A stretch of DNA of 37,588 nt. Origin: Acidimicrobiaceae bacterium (GTDB taxonomy: Bacteria; Actinomycetota; Acidimicrobiia; Acidimicrobiales; Aldehydirespiratoraceae). The notes under the pieces are model-generated. The model did no database searches. It was not told the origin of the DNA and saw only the letters and a list, made by a program, of their open reading frames with translations. The stretch is from assembly GCA_018699415.1 (NCBI GenBank), contig JABIQM010000186.1, forward strand, positions 1 to 37,588. Reading direction: 5' to 3'. This document shows, one piece after another, positions 16,632 through 25,539 of this stretch (position 1 is the first letter of the stretch; each line of letters opens with the position of its first letter). Made by a program: the position numbers and the translations under genes.

Positions 16632-17723
16632 ATGACCCGCCTGCACGACCTCTACGCCCAAGAGGGTCAGAGCCCTTGGCTTGACAATATTCGAAGGGGC
16701 TGGATCACCAGTGGTGAACTGGCCCGATGGGTCGAGAGCGGCGTCCGCGGCCTCACATCGAACCCATCAATCTTTCAGAAGGCGATCCAGGGATCGGCGG
16801 AATACGACGATGAGTTCATATCGTCAATCGAATCGGGTATGGATGTCGAGGCCTCCTACTGGCAACTTGTCACCTCCGACATCCGAGCCGCGCTAGGCAT
16901 CCTTCGCCCAATCTACGACGAGAGTCAGGGCCTCGACGGCTATGTTTCGGTAGAGGTCGATCCTGCTCTTGCGCGTAATAGCGAGGGGACGACAACGGCG
17001 GCACGAGAACTCCATGAGAGGCTGAGCGAGCCAAACCTCTACGTCAAGATCCCGGGCACGGCCGAAGGTCTACTGCCAATCCAGACGATGATCTCGGAGA
17101 AGCGGTCCATCAATGTCACGCTGATTTTCTCGGTTGAGCGTTACGCCGAGGTGATGGAGGCCTACATCAGCGGCCTCGAAATGGCGGATGGCAACCTGCA
17201 AGACATCAGTTCGGTTGCTTCGTTCTTCATCAGCCGTCTTGATGTCGAAGTGGATCGGCGGCTCGCTGCACTCGGCAGCCCAGGAGCACTCGCGCTGCGA
17301 GGAAAGGCTGCTGTTGCGAACGGCAAACTGGCGTATGAGCTGTTTTGTCGAACATTCTCTGGCCCGCGTTGGGAGGCACTAGCGGCGCGCGGCGCCCGTG
17401 TGCAACGTCCACTCTGGGCATCGACGTCAACCAAGGACCCCGAATACCCCGACACGCTGTATGTCGATGAGTTAATCGGCCCGCACACCGTCAACACACT
17501 CCCCGATAACACGCTCGAGGCGTTCAAAGACCATGGCACGATTGCTCGCACCATCGACTCAGATGTCCCCGAAGCAAGGGCAGTCATCGATGCACTAGCG
17601 GCGCTCGGCATCGACATGGTTGAGGTCACGCAGCAGCTTGAGGACGAGGGTGTCGCTGCCTTTGAGAAAAGTTTTGATGAACTACTCAGTGCTCTGTCCG
17701 AAAAAGCTGCGACACTCGCCTAG
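16632..17723 (+). CDS. tal: Transaldolase (mycobacterial type)
   Basis: Transfers a dihydroxyacetone unit from sedoheptulose 7-phosphate to glyceraldehyde 3-phosphate through a Schiff base. 363 residues, the longer actinobacterial form. The ATG at 16632 has GGAGG immediately upstream; the longer ORF from 16575 overlaps tkt without support. Visible motifs: GLTSNPSIFQKA (about 40-51), EVDPALA, NLYVKIPGT with the Schiff-base lysine (Lys139), and INVTLIFS. The late WASTSTKDP segment, the counterpart of a phosphate-binding motif, is also present. Probably co-transcribed with tkt. Confidence 0.97.
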   Translation: MTRLHDLYAQEGQSPWLDNIRRGWITSGELARWVESGVRGLTSNPSIFQKAIQGSAEYDDEFISSIESGMDVEASYWQLVTSDIRAALGILRPIYDESQGLDGYVSVEVDPALARNSEGTTTAARELHERLSEPNLYVKIPGTAEGLLPIQTMISEKRSINVTLIFSVERYAEVMEAYISGLEMADGNLQDISSVASFFISRLDVEVDRRLAALGSPGALALRGKAAVANGKLAYELFCRTFSGPRWEALAARGARVQRPLWASTSTKDPEYPDTLYVDELIGPHTVNTLPDNTLEAFKDHGTIARTIDSDVPEARAVIDALAALGIDMVEVTQQLEDEGVAAFEKSFDELLSALSEKAATLA

Positions 17724-17767
17724 CGACTCAACAAGATGCTCATGACCCGGTGGTACGCCGGATTGCA

Positions 17768-17982
17768 GCTGTGATCCTCTATAGTTGAACCCAGGCCACC
17801 CAGTCCTGTGGGATTACCGGGTGAGCGTTCCTCCTTCGCCGCTGGTGATGGACAGCGGCGCTGAAGCTTGCAGAATTCCGAAAGCGGTGCGCGGGGGCAC
17901 GTGTACTGCAATCTGATCGGAGACCATCGTCACCACCATCGTCGAACGCGGACGGCTCACACCCTCGGCTATCGATCATCTT
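17768..17982 (+). promoter_or_regulatory. Structured 5' leader of the SNF2 helicase gene (candidate cis-acting RNA)
   Basis: The 259 bp between tal and the helicase holds no credible ORF. TATAGT at 17780-17785 could be a -10 element, without a good -35. Downstream is a perfect 8-bp hairpin, CGCCGCTG/CAGCGGCG (17837-17860, loop 8 nt). It is followed by a possible three-way junction: closing stem TTGCAG/CTGCAA (17868-17873 with 17906-17911) around CCG-AAAG-CGG (17878-17887) and TGC/GCA (17888-17899). No U-run follows the hairpin, so it is not a standard terminator for tal. I do not recognise a known riboswitch class. Confidence 0.35.
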
Positions 17983-20900
17983 GTGCAAATGCACCTAGAT
18001 GGTCAGGCCACGGACGAGCAGAGTCGCTATCTTGAGGCCAACACAGAAGAATGGACAGCGAGTCTGTTCCGCCTGCTCGATATCGCAGAGCTAGCACTGG
18101 CTTCCGCGCGCCGTGATGTGCGCGGGCCGGCGAGAGTAATGGTCCTACGAGATCTTGATGAAGAATGTTTCCGCGTTGATGCGGCGATCACCGCCCTGGT
18201 TGGGGCCGCGCCGGAAGAAGAATTGGTCCCGCGTGATTCTGTCGAACAGTCGACTCCGCGGCCTGATCCGGCGACAAGCCCGATTCGTCTTCAGTTGTCG
18301 AGGACCGATGGTCGAATCGTGGCCTGGGCTTCAGGTCTCAACCAACGTGGTGAACGGCACGAAGGAGTCCTTGAACGGGTGAAGTCCCACGGGGGCTCGG
18401 CCATCACCTGGGACGAGCACGCCACGATGAAGATTCCTGGCAGCGGCCGGGTATCCACAGTCTCGGCCCCACTGGCGAGTGCTCTTGGCTGGTTGATCGC
18501 ATTCGGCAACACTGCCGAAGACGACACGCTCGGCGCGAGTGTCACATGGATGGGGCAAGTGGCTGCGTTCGCTGTCGAACTCATCGCTCAAGGCCGGGTG
18601 GTGCCCCAACTCGTTCAGTCGAAGCGCCGACGCCGAACGAAAGCAGACGACAACACCTCTTCGTTCCGCGTTCGCTGGGTTCCTGCTGTGGTTGATCCAG
18701 AGCGCTTCCAGGCGCTCGTGGCCAGTGTTCCTGGGGCAGCTATGACCGGTAGCCGTGAGCAGGCACAGGACAAGTTTGTCATGGCCGCGCTGACCGATCT
18801 TTGTGATGCGATAGCGGGTATCGCCGCAAGCCAACTGGAGACGCCAGCGGCGCCGCCAACGGTCAGCACCAAGGCCGATGTTGCTGAGGCCACCCTCTGT
18901 CACCTCGATGGTGAGGTTTTCCAAGCCCCCACGAAGCTTGGCTCAGAAATGGCGCGGCGGATGACCCAGTGGGCACAAAGCGTTATCGGTGTGAGTGAGC
19001 GGCCCATGGTCATCCAACTCGACCCACCCGACGACTCAGGTGGATGGCATGTTGCCGTGCTCGCTCCAAATGAGGACGGAGCGCTGGATCCAGTCGAGGT
19101 CGCTATGGCCACAACATCCAAGTCTCGGGCCAAGCACACGGCTGCCCAACTCGCCCGCCTCGAACGTCTCTTCCCAGAACTGATGCGTTTGGGCGGCCGG
19201 CGCCGCGGCGAAGTTATCCTCTCCCAGGACGAAGCATGGAAGCTCATGACGGAGGACGGAGACCGTCTCGGCGTGTGCGGGTTCGACGTGCGAGTTCCTG
19301 CCCTGAAACGGCGAAAAGCTGTCGCATCGTTGCGGCTCACGTCTGAAGCTGACGAGACGGTGGTGGGTGCGCGTCAACTCGCCAACGTGCGTTGGTCGGC
19401 GGTATTCGACGATGTCGAACTTACTGCGGCGGAGATCTCGAAGCTCGCGGCCGAGGCTCGTCCGCTGGTGAAGAGTCGTGGTCGCTGGGTTGAGCTCGAC
19501 AAAGCCGACCTAGTCGAAGCCGCGGCCGCCCTTGCGGAGCGCGCCGACAAGAATCGTCTCACCGGCGCTGACATGCTTCGGCACGCCCTCGGTCTTGAGG
19601 GATCGCCTCTCGGCGGTGGCATCAATATTGTCGGTGACGGCTGGGCAGCGGATCTTCTTCGCTCAGTTGAGTCACTTCCGACAGAGCCCACGACCACCCC
19701 CGACCGGTTTTCGGGTGAGTTGCGCTCCTATCAGGCTGATGCTCTTGCCTGGCTACAGTTCCTAGACACGGCTGGTCTCGGCGGGTGTCTTGCACTCGAT
19801 ATGGGTCTGGGCAAGACACCGACCGCGCTCGCCGCAGTCGCCTTGAGCGAGGATGCGGATACCGGTCTGGTGATCGCTCCGCCAGCGGTAGTGGGTAACT
19901 GGGCGAACGAGGCGCAAAAATTCGTGCCAGGCGTGAAGGTGCTTGTCCATCATGGTGCGAATCGGATCCGTGGCCCTGAGCTCAATGCTGCGGTACGAGA
20001 GGCTGACCTCGTGATCACCACGTACGGCACGGCAGTACGTGACATGGATCAGCTGAGCGAGATGTCATGGGGCAAGGTCATCATTGACGAAGCCCAAGTG
20101 ATCAAGAACCCGGCAGCCGAGACATCCCAACAACTCCGTCGATTGAACGCCCGCACCCGTCTTGCATTGACGGGAACCCCGATCGAGAATGGTCTCGGTG
20201 ACCTCTGGTCAATCATGGACTGGGCGAACCCTGGTCTCCTTGGTCCGCGGGCACCGTTTATCGCCCAGCTGACGCCCGACTCCAAGGCGAGTAGGGATGG
20301 CGAAGCTGCACTTCGGGCGCTCAACGGCATCCTTGTCTATCGCCGAACCAAGGCTGAGCCGGCGATCGCTGCAGAGCTGCCGGATCGGATCGATGAAGTC
20401 GACCACTGCGCGATGACCCCAGAGCAGATTGGCCTCTATCAGGCCGTTATCGACACACTGGTGGAAACCACAACTGAAAGCGATGCTGGCACGCCTGAAC
20501 GTAAGGGCGCGGTGCTGGCGGCGATCACGGCCTTGAAGCAGATCTGTAACCATCCGGTGAACTATCAGCCCGATGATGAACCGTTGGACGGCCGTTCCGG
20601 CAAGCTCGCTCGCCTGAACGAGATTATCGAAACGGTCTTTGCTGCCGATGAGAAGATTCTGATCTTCACGCACTTTGCTTCGTGGGGTGAGCGTCTCGCT
20701 CTCTACCTCACTGAGCGAAATGGCCGACCCATCGCTTGTTATCATGGGGGTCTTGGCCGCGGCGCCCGTGACCGAATGGTCGACACCTTCCAAGCTTCGA
20801 AAGGTGCCGGGGCCATGGTGCTTTCGCTCAAAGCAGGCGGCACCGGTTTGAACCTGACAGCGGCAAACCATGTTGTGCTGTACGACCGTTGGTGGAATCC

Positions 20901-21180
20901 AGCCGTAGAGGACCAGGCCCGCGATCGCGTGTGGCGCATCGGGCAGAGAAACACCGTCATCTGTCACCGTCTGATCTGTCCAGGCACCATTGATGAGCGC
21001 GTCGAAGAGGTAGTGGCTGGCAAGCGACAGATAGCCGATCTCACGCTGCCAAAGTCCAGCTCGATCGGTGATCTTGATGCTTCACAGCTGCAGCAGGCGC
21101 TTGGAATCGATGCCGGTGCTCTACTCGACTCGGATGCGATCACCGAAGAAGAGCCCCGTAGCGGCAGGGTGTTGGCATGA
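17983..21180 (+). CDS. SNF2-family helicase (HelZ type)
   Basis: 1065-residue DNA-dependent ATPase/translocase. The N-terminal half (to about 500) is poorly conserved. Residues about 390-550 match the bacterial SNF2-helicase-associated domain (DUF3670: WSAVFDDVELTAAEISKLA, LVKSRGRWVELD). The SNF2 ATPase core follows: DMGLGKT (606-612), TTYGTAVRD, DEAQVIKN (Walker B, about 701), LTGTPIENG. The C-terminal helicase lobe has ILIFTHFASWG, LSLKAGGTGLNLTAAN and QARDRVWRIGQ. The GTG at 17983 has no clear ribosome-binding site; the frame stays open upstream to a TGA just before 17920 with no usual start codon, so the start is uncertain. The stop overlaps the next gene by ATGA. Confidence 0.93.
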   Translation: MQMHLDGQATDEQSRYLEANTEEWTASLFRLLDIAELALASARRDVRGPARVMVLRDLDEECFRVDAAITALVGAAPEEELVPRDSVEQSTPRPDPATSPIRLQLSRTDGRIVAWASGLNQRGERHEGVLERVKSHGGSAITWDEHATMKIPGSGRVSTVSAPLASALGWLIAFGNTAEDDTLGASVTWMGQVAAFAVELIAQGRVVPQLVQSKRRRRTKADDNTSSFRVRWVPAVVDPERFQALVASVPGAAMTGSREQAQDKFVMAALTDLCDAIAGIAASQLETPAAPPTVSTKADVAEATLCHLDGEVFQAPTKLGSEMARRMTQWAQSVIGVSERPMVIQLDPPDDSGGWHVAVLAPNEDGALDPVEVAMATTSKSRAKHTAAQLARLERLFPELMRLGGRRRGEVILSQDEAWKLMTEDGDRLGVCGFDVRVPALKRRKAVASLRLTSEADETVVGARQLANVRWSAVFDDVELTAAEISKLAAEARPLVKSRGRWVELDKADLVEAAAALAERADKNRLTGADMLRHALGLEGSPLGGGINIVGDGWAADLLRSVESLPTEPTTTPDRFSGELRSYQADALAWLQFLDTAGLGGCLALDMGLGKTPTALAAVALSEDADTGLVIAPPAVVGNWANEAQKFVPGVKVLVHHGANRIRGPELNAAVREADLVITTYGTAVRDMDQLSEMSWGKVIIDEAQVIKNPAAETSQQLRRLNARTRLALTGTPIENGLGDLWSIMDWANPGLLGPRAPFIAQLTPDSKASRDGEAALRALNGILVYRRTKAEPAIAAELPDRIDEVDHCAMTPEQIGLYQAVIDTLVETTTESDAGTPERKGAVLAAITALKQICNHPVNYQPDDEPLDGRSGKLARLNEIIETVFAADEKILIFTHFASWGERLALYLTERNGRPIACYHGGLGRGARDRMVDTFQASKGAGAMVLSLKAGGTGLNLTAANHVVLYDRWWNPAVEDQARDRVWRIGQRNTVICHRLICPGTIDERVEEVVAGKRQIADLTLPKSSSIGDLDASQLQQALGIDAGALLDSDAITEEEPRSGRVLA

Positions 21181-21638
21181 GCGACCCGAATGGCAACCAG
21201 CGCGAGAACAAGTCCGCGAAAGGTAGCGGGACTACGTCAGGAGGAGGCCGCCGCAAACGAAAGCGGAGCGCCAGCGGGGGTAGTAGCGGTGGAGGAAACA
21301 ACTCTCGGGGTCAGAGTTCTCAGGGAAAGAGCTCTCAGGGCAGGGGTCATCAATCCGATGAGCCCAAGCAGCACAAGGGCTCCCGACATAAGGAGTCTCA
21401 TGTCGATCTTGCCAAGTTCTGGGGTGACTCGGCGGCGATGCCTGAGCCGCTCGATCATATTCGCGAGGCCAGCGATGTGAAGGGCGTCGTGCAGTCGCTG
21501 GGTCGGGTCCCGCTGAGCGGTCAGGAGACTGCCGCTGAGCACTGGTTTTCGCTCGTCTATGAGAGAGCCGCGATGCTTGCCGGGGCGCTCGCAGCCGCCG
21601 GAGATCTACTCCCCGACGAAGAAGACGTGGAACCGTAA
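21177..21638 (+). CDS. Basic-tailed partner of the SNF2 helicase, unknown function
   Basis: 153 residues in two halves. The first 75 are low-complexity, rich in Lys, Arg, Gly and Ser with short repeats (SSQGKSSQG), and are probably disordered and able to bind nucleic acid. The second half is a compact helical region starting VDLAKFWGD and including ETAAEHWFSLVYERAAMLAGAL, ending acidic. The ATG overlaps the helicase stop (ATGA), so the two products are likely made in step. In many actinobacteria the helicase partner at this place is a SWIM zinc-finger protein; this one has no Cys or His cluster. I do not recognise a family. Confidence 0.8.
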   Translation: MSDPNGNQRENKSAKGSGTTSGGGRRKRKRSASGGSSGGGNNSRGQSSQGKSSQGRGHQSDEPKQHKGSRHKESHVDLAKFWGDSAAMPEPLDHIREASDVKGVVQSLGRVPLSGQETAAEHWFSLVYERAAMLAGALAAAGDLLPDEEDVEP

Positions 21639-21757
21639 AGCTGTCGTAGATCGAGCCTGCGTTGCCCAAGTCAGCTAGCAAGCATGGTTGGGAGCGGCTA
21701 GAGCTAGAGACTCATTGATGCGTCGAAGGGTCTGCGCTGGGGCATGCGATGCAGTAA

Positions 21758-22579
21758 CTCTGCAGCTGGAAGGCACTGGTTGGAACGTTAGTATTTTTCT
21801 CGCCAGTATTGGCCTCGGTGGCGCCCGGCCACTCTGCGCCCGACTTTGGCGATGTGCCAGCCAGGCGGTTCTACACCGAGGCCGTGCAGTAGATGACCGA
21901 CGACGGAATCACCGTCGGGCCATTGCCCGGTTGCTTCGAACCATCTGCACCTACAACGCGACGCCAGGCCGCCACCTTCCCTTATTGCGCTCAGGGTTCT
22001 CCTGCCGCCGGCACTGGGCCATTCATCGATGTGGACGTTGGCAACTTTTTCGGGGAGGCCGGGACATGGATGACCACACGCGGAATCACCCATGGTGTCG
22101 CCCCGACGACGTTGGCTCCTGGCCGGCCGGTCACCCGCGCCGAACTGGCGACGTTCCTCTATCATTTCGCCGGCGAGCCTCCAGTCGAGGTTGACGTTGG
22201 TGGAAACTGCCTGCAAGCCGGTGAGCAACATCAGTTAATGGCAGCTGAAGCGCTGTCATTTCAGCTGCTCAACAAGCTCCATACGGGGTTGGGTCTGAAT
22301 CCCCTGGTCCGTGGCCAGGCAATGGATGCCTTTGCACAGACGTGGTCGGTGACATTGGATTCTTTGGGGAGCTTGAAACACAGCGGCGGTCCGTATGCCG
22401 AGAACCTGGGCTGGTTGAGCAATGGTTCGGTTAGCGCTGAGGCGGCGCGCGTCATGAATGATCTCCGGTTGAACAGCGAACTTCACTACAACACCATGAT
22501 TCGGCACAGCTATGGCGAGGTGGGTATCGGGTTTCGGCAAAGTGCTGACGGATGGCACGCTCCACACGTCTTTCGCTAG
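21758..22579 (+). pseudogene. SLH-repeat plus CAP/SCP-domain secreted protein, interrupted by in-frame stops
   Basis: Read in one frame, the region encodes a signal-peptide-like segment (ALVGTLVFFSPVLASVAPGHSA), two S-layer-homology repeats and a CAP (cysteine-rich secretory/SCP) domain. Repeat 1 runs FGDVPARRFYTEAVQ-stop-MTDDGITVG. The TAG at 21890-21892 sits exactly where repeat 2 (NFFGEAGTWMTTRGIT) has Trp, so a TGG to TAG change is the simplest reading. A TAA at 21755 also follows a possible ATG at 21749. The remaining ORF from ATG 21893 (228 aa) would lack a signal peptide. The CAP part shows HSGGPYAENLG, NSELHYNTMI and VGIGFRQS. Sequencing error or stop readthrough remain possible. Confidence 0.72.
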
Positions 22580-22600
22580 TTCAATAGATCCGGCAGTCAG

Positions 22601-22623
22601 GTGAGTTGAAAATCGAAACTCAC
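22601..22623. promoter_or_regulatory. Inverted repeat upstream of the HxlR gene, candidate operator
   Basis: GTGAGTT, nine bases, then AACTCAC: a perfect 7-bp dyad ending 17 bp before the GTG start of the HxlR gene. HxlR proteins bind as dimers to such sites close to their own promoters, so this is a reasonable autoregulatory operator covering the hxlR-fbiC unit. The assignment is inferred from position and symmetry only. Confidence 0.5.
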
Positions 22624-22640
22624 TCTTCTAGGGTTCCGGC

Positions 22641-23126
22641 GTGCCCACAGCGGACTCCCCCACCACGGACTGTTCGATTCAGCGAACCCTAGATCTCATC
22701 GGCGACCGCTGGACGCTGCTGATTCTCCGCGACATCTTCAGAGGTGTTCGTCGCTTCTCACAGATCCAGAATGACCTTGGCATCGCCAAGAACCTGCTTG
22801 CGTATCGCCTGAACTCGCTTGTCGACGCGGAGATCGTCACGAAAATTCCCTATCAGGACCGGCCGGTTCGTCACGAATACATCCTGACCGACAAGGGTCG
22901 TGCTCTTTCGCCGGCCCTTGTGGCCCTCATGCGTTGGGGTGATGACTGGTGCCTGCCCGGGGAGGCTCCCACCGAGCTGTATCACGAGGCCTGTGCCACA
23001 CGCGTCGAGCTCCAGCCGTGGTGCACGTGCTGTAACGAAGCTGTCCCTCCTTCCTCGATCCGGTCCCGCCCGGGCCCTGGTCTCACGTCCTCGATAAACA
23101 CAATTTCCGTTGGAGTCTCCCCGTGA
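22641..23126 (+). CDS. HxlR-family transcriptional regulator
   Basis: 161-residue winged-helix regulator. The HxlR signature is clear: CSIQRTLDLIGDRWTLLILRD (N-terminal Cys at about 11, then DRWTLLILRDIF), GVRRFSQIQ, LLAYRLNSLVDAEIV and the wing YILTDKGRAL. The C-terminal extension is Cys-rich (HEACATR, PWCTCCNEAV); together with the N-terminal Cys this could allow redox or electrophile sensing, as known for some relatives. The GTG at 22641 is the start. Its stop overlaps the GTG of fbiC (GTGA, 23123-23126), so it is probably co-transcribed with F420 biosynthesis. Confidence 0.93.
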   Translation: MPTADSPTTDCSIQRTLDLIGDRWTLLILRDIFRGVRRFSQIQNDLGIAKNLLAYRLNSLVDAEIVTKIPYQDRPVRHEYILTDKGRALSPALVALMRWGDDWCLPGEAPTELYHEACATRVELQPWCTCCNEAVPPSSIRSRPGPGLTSSINTISVGVSP

Positions 23127-25522
23127 TCCGTTCTGATCTACTTGATCTCAGCCCCTTGGAACTCGCTGCTGAGGCGCGCCGTATCAGAGACGAAGCCTTT
23201 GGCACGGTCGTGACCTACTCGCCTAAAGTATTCATCCCCCTCACGATGCTTTGCCGTGACAAGTGTGGGTACTGCACGTTCGCTCAACCCCCAGCAAGGC
23301 TTGATGCGCCGTATCTCAGTCCCGAGCAGGTTTTGGAAATCGCCCGCGCTGGCGCCGAGCAAGGATGTCATGAGGCGTTGTTCACACTTGGTGAGCGTCC
23401 GGAGCTGCGCTACCCCGTGGCCGTCGATTGGCTCCAGCGCCATGGCTACGCCTCCACGGTCGAATACGTCGGTGCCATGGCACAACTCGTGCTCGACGAG
23501 ACTGGTCTGCTTCCCCATGCCAACACCGGGGCCATGTCAGCGGAGGAGCTTGCAATGCTTCGATCGGTCTCCCCCAGCCAAGGGATGATGATTGAGTCGC
23601 TGCGTGACGATCTCGATTGTCACCGCGGAGCACCGGACAAATTTCCGCAGCGCCGTCTCGCTACGTTGGAGGCCGCCGGAGAGCTTCGGATTCCCTACAC
23701 CACCGGTGTCCTTATTGGCATCGGAGAAGACCGCGCCGACCGGGTCGAAGCGCTTGAAGCCATCGCAGCGGCCCACGGACGCCATGGCCACGTCCAAGAA
23801 GTAATTGTTCAGAACTTTTTGCCGAAGCCGGGCACAGCGATGCACGCCGCAGAGCCATGTCCGCGTGACATATATCTTGATGCGATTGCATTGGCTCGCC
23901 TGATCCTGCCGCCCGATATACATGTTCAGGCCCCGCCCAATCTCTCCGATGAATTTGGGGATCTGCTCGAAGTTGGCGTGAGCGACTGGGGCGGCGTCTC
24001 GCCGGTGACCGCTGACCATGTGAACCCTGAGCGTCCTTGGCCCGATCTCGACCGCCTCCGCGAAGTCACTGAGGCAGCTGGCCACACCCTTGCCCCGCGA
24101 CTTACGATTCATCCCCGCTATGTGCGTGATCCGCAGCGTTGGATTGATCCGGCGCTGCACTTCTCAGTCCAGGACCGCTCCGATAGCGATGGGTTGACCC
24201 GAGACGACCCCGGTTCGGTCTGGCCCGAACGCACGATGGAGCGAGCAAAGGTCGGGGACGGCGCTGAATTTGAGCTCACGGGCACACTCTCGAATCAGTG
24301 GTATGTCGGCTCCGGTGGCGACCCGATCACACTCATTCCCTCATATGGACATGCCACCGGACCGGTGGCAGAGGTCCTCGATGGCGTTCAGCGGGGTGAG
24401 GACGTCAACTATGACGAGATTCTGACCCTTTTTCGGGCTCGTGGCCCCGAGGTACAGGCTGTTGCTGCCGTCGCCGACGAAGTTCGAGCCGAGATCGTGG
24501 GCAACGACGTGACGTGGGTAGCAAACCGCAATATCAACTACACCAACGTCTGCACGTTCAAGTGCCGATTCTGTGGCTTTTCGAAAGGTCCGCTCTCGCT
24601 GAACCTTCGAGGCACCCCGTACCTACTCACGCTTGATGACATAGCGGAGCGTGTGGTTGAGGCAGCCGAAGCCGGAGCGACCGAGGTTTGTCTCCAGGGT
24701 GGCATCCATCCGGACTTCGACGGTGATTACTACATCGACGTCGCCCGAGCCGTACATGAAGCTGTTCCCGGGATGCACATTCACGGCTTCACTGCGTTGG
24801 AAGTCTTCGAGGGGGCCAAGCGTAACCAGGAGCCGCTCTCTGAGTATCTGACGCGTCTTCGTGAAGCTGGACAGGCTTCCCTTCCGGGCACTGCGGCCGA
24901 AATCCTTCACGATGACGTCAGGGCCACGTTATGCCCGGACAAGATCAACTCCGATGAATGGCTTGAGTCGCACCGGATTGCCCACTCCGTCGGGCTCGCT
25001 TCCAACGTCACCATCATGTTCGGCTCCATTGAGCGGCCAGAGCACTGGGTGCATCACATCATGCGGACGCGGGCTCTTCAGGAAGAGACGGGCGGCTTCA
25101 CAGAATTTGTGGGCTTGCCTTTTGTTCACATGGCATCCCCGATCTACCTCCAGAAGAAAGCACGCCGGGGACCAACATTCCGAGAGGTCTTGCTCATGCA
25201 TGCGGTGGCGCGCATCGCGTATCGAGGGCGGATCGACAACATCCAGGGTTCGTGGGTGAAGCTCGGCTTCAACTCGATCACCCAACTCCTTCAGGCTGGG
25301 GCCAACGATCTCGGAGGCACGCTGATGGACGAGAACATTTCACGTGCTGCCGGCGCTGACCACGGTACTGAGGTGACACCGGAGGACTTCCGTCGACTCG
25401 TGGAGCCGCTCGGGCGCCGTCTCGTGCAGCGAACAACCCTGTATGGCCGTCCCGACCTCGATGCGTTGCCGCTCGCGACCACACGGCGGGCCAAGATCAG
25501 CATTCCCGTCGCTGGAGTTTGA
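23123..25522 (+). CDS. fbiC: FO synthase, fused CofG-CofH (F420 biosynthesis)
   Basis: Makes the deazaflavin FO from tyrosine and the ribityl-aminouracil precursor, the chromophore step of coenzyme F420. 799 residues with two complete radical-SAM halves. The CofG half comes first, with C44-x3-C48-x2-C51 (CRDKCGYC). The CofH half has C477-x3-C481-x2-C484 (CTFKCRFC), followed by GFSKGPLSL and LQGGIHPDFDGDYY. The order and fusion are those of actinobacterial FbiC; archaea and cyanobacteria use separate proteins. The start is the GTG at 23123, overlapping the HxlR stop. Later F420 genes (fbiA, fbiB, fbiD) are not in the window. Confidence 0.98.
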   Translation: MIRSDLLDLSPLELAAEARRIRDEAFGTVVTYSPKVFIPLTMLCRDKCGYCTFAQPPARLDAPYLSPEQVLEIARAGAEQGCHEALFTLGERPELRYPVAVDWLQRHGYASTVEYVGAMAQLVLDETGLLPHANTGAMSAEELAMLRSVSPSQGMMIESLRDDLDCHRGAPDKFPQRRLATLEAAGELRIPYTTGVLIGIGEDRADRVEALEAIAAAHGRHGHVQEVIVQNFLPKPGTAMHAAEPCPRDIYLDAIALARLILPPDIHVQAPPNLSDEFGDLLEVGVSDWGGVSPVTADHVNPERPWPDLDRLREVTEAAGHTLAPRLTIHPRYVRDPQRWIDPALHFSVQDRSDSDGLTRDDPGSVWPERTMERAKVGDGAEFELTGTLSNQWYVGSGGDPITLIPSYGHATGPVAEVLDGVQRGEDVNYDEILTLFRARGPEVQAVAAVADEVRAEIVGNDVTWVANRNINYTNVCTFKCRFCGFSKGPLSLNLRGTPYLLTLDDIAERVVEAAEAGATEVCLQGGIHPDFDGDYYIDVARAVHEAVPGMHIHGFTALEVFEGAKRNQEPLSEYLTRLREAGQASLPGTAAEILHDDVRATLCPDKINSDEWLESHRIAHSVGLASNVTIMFGSIERPEHWVHHIMRTRALQEETGGFTEFVGLPFVHMASPIYLQKKARRGPTFREVLLMHAVARIAYRGRIDNIQGSWVKLGFNSITQLLQAGANDLGGTLMDENISRAAGADHGTEVTPEDFRRLVEPLGRRLVQRTTLYGRPDLDALPLATTRRAKISIPVAGV

Positions 25523-25539
25523 TAGCGAATGCGATCGAG

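Noticed and set aside
17837-17860. Rho-independent terminator of tal
   Set aside because: Strong stem but no following T-run, and it lies over 110 bp after the stop.
20209-20967. 252-codon open frame on the minus strand
   Set aside because: Antisense to the SNF2 ATPase core; no protein features.
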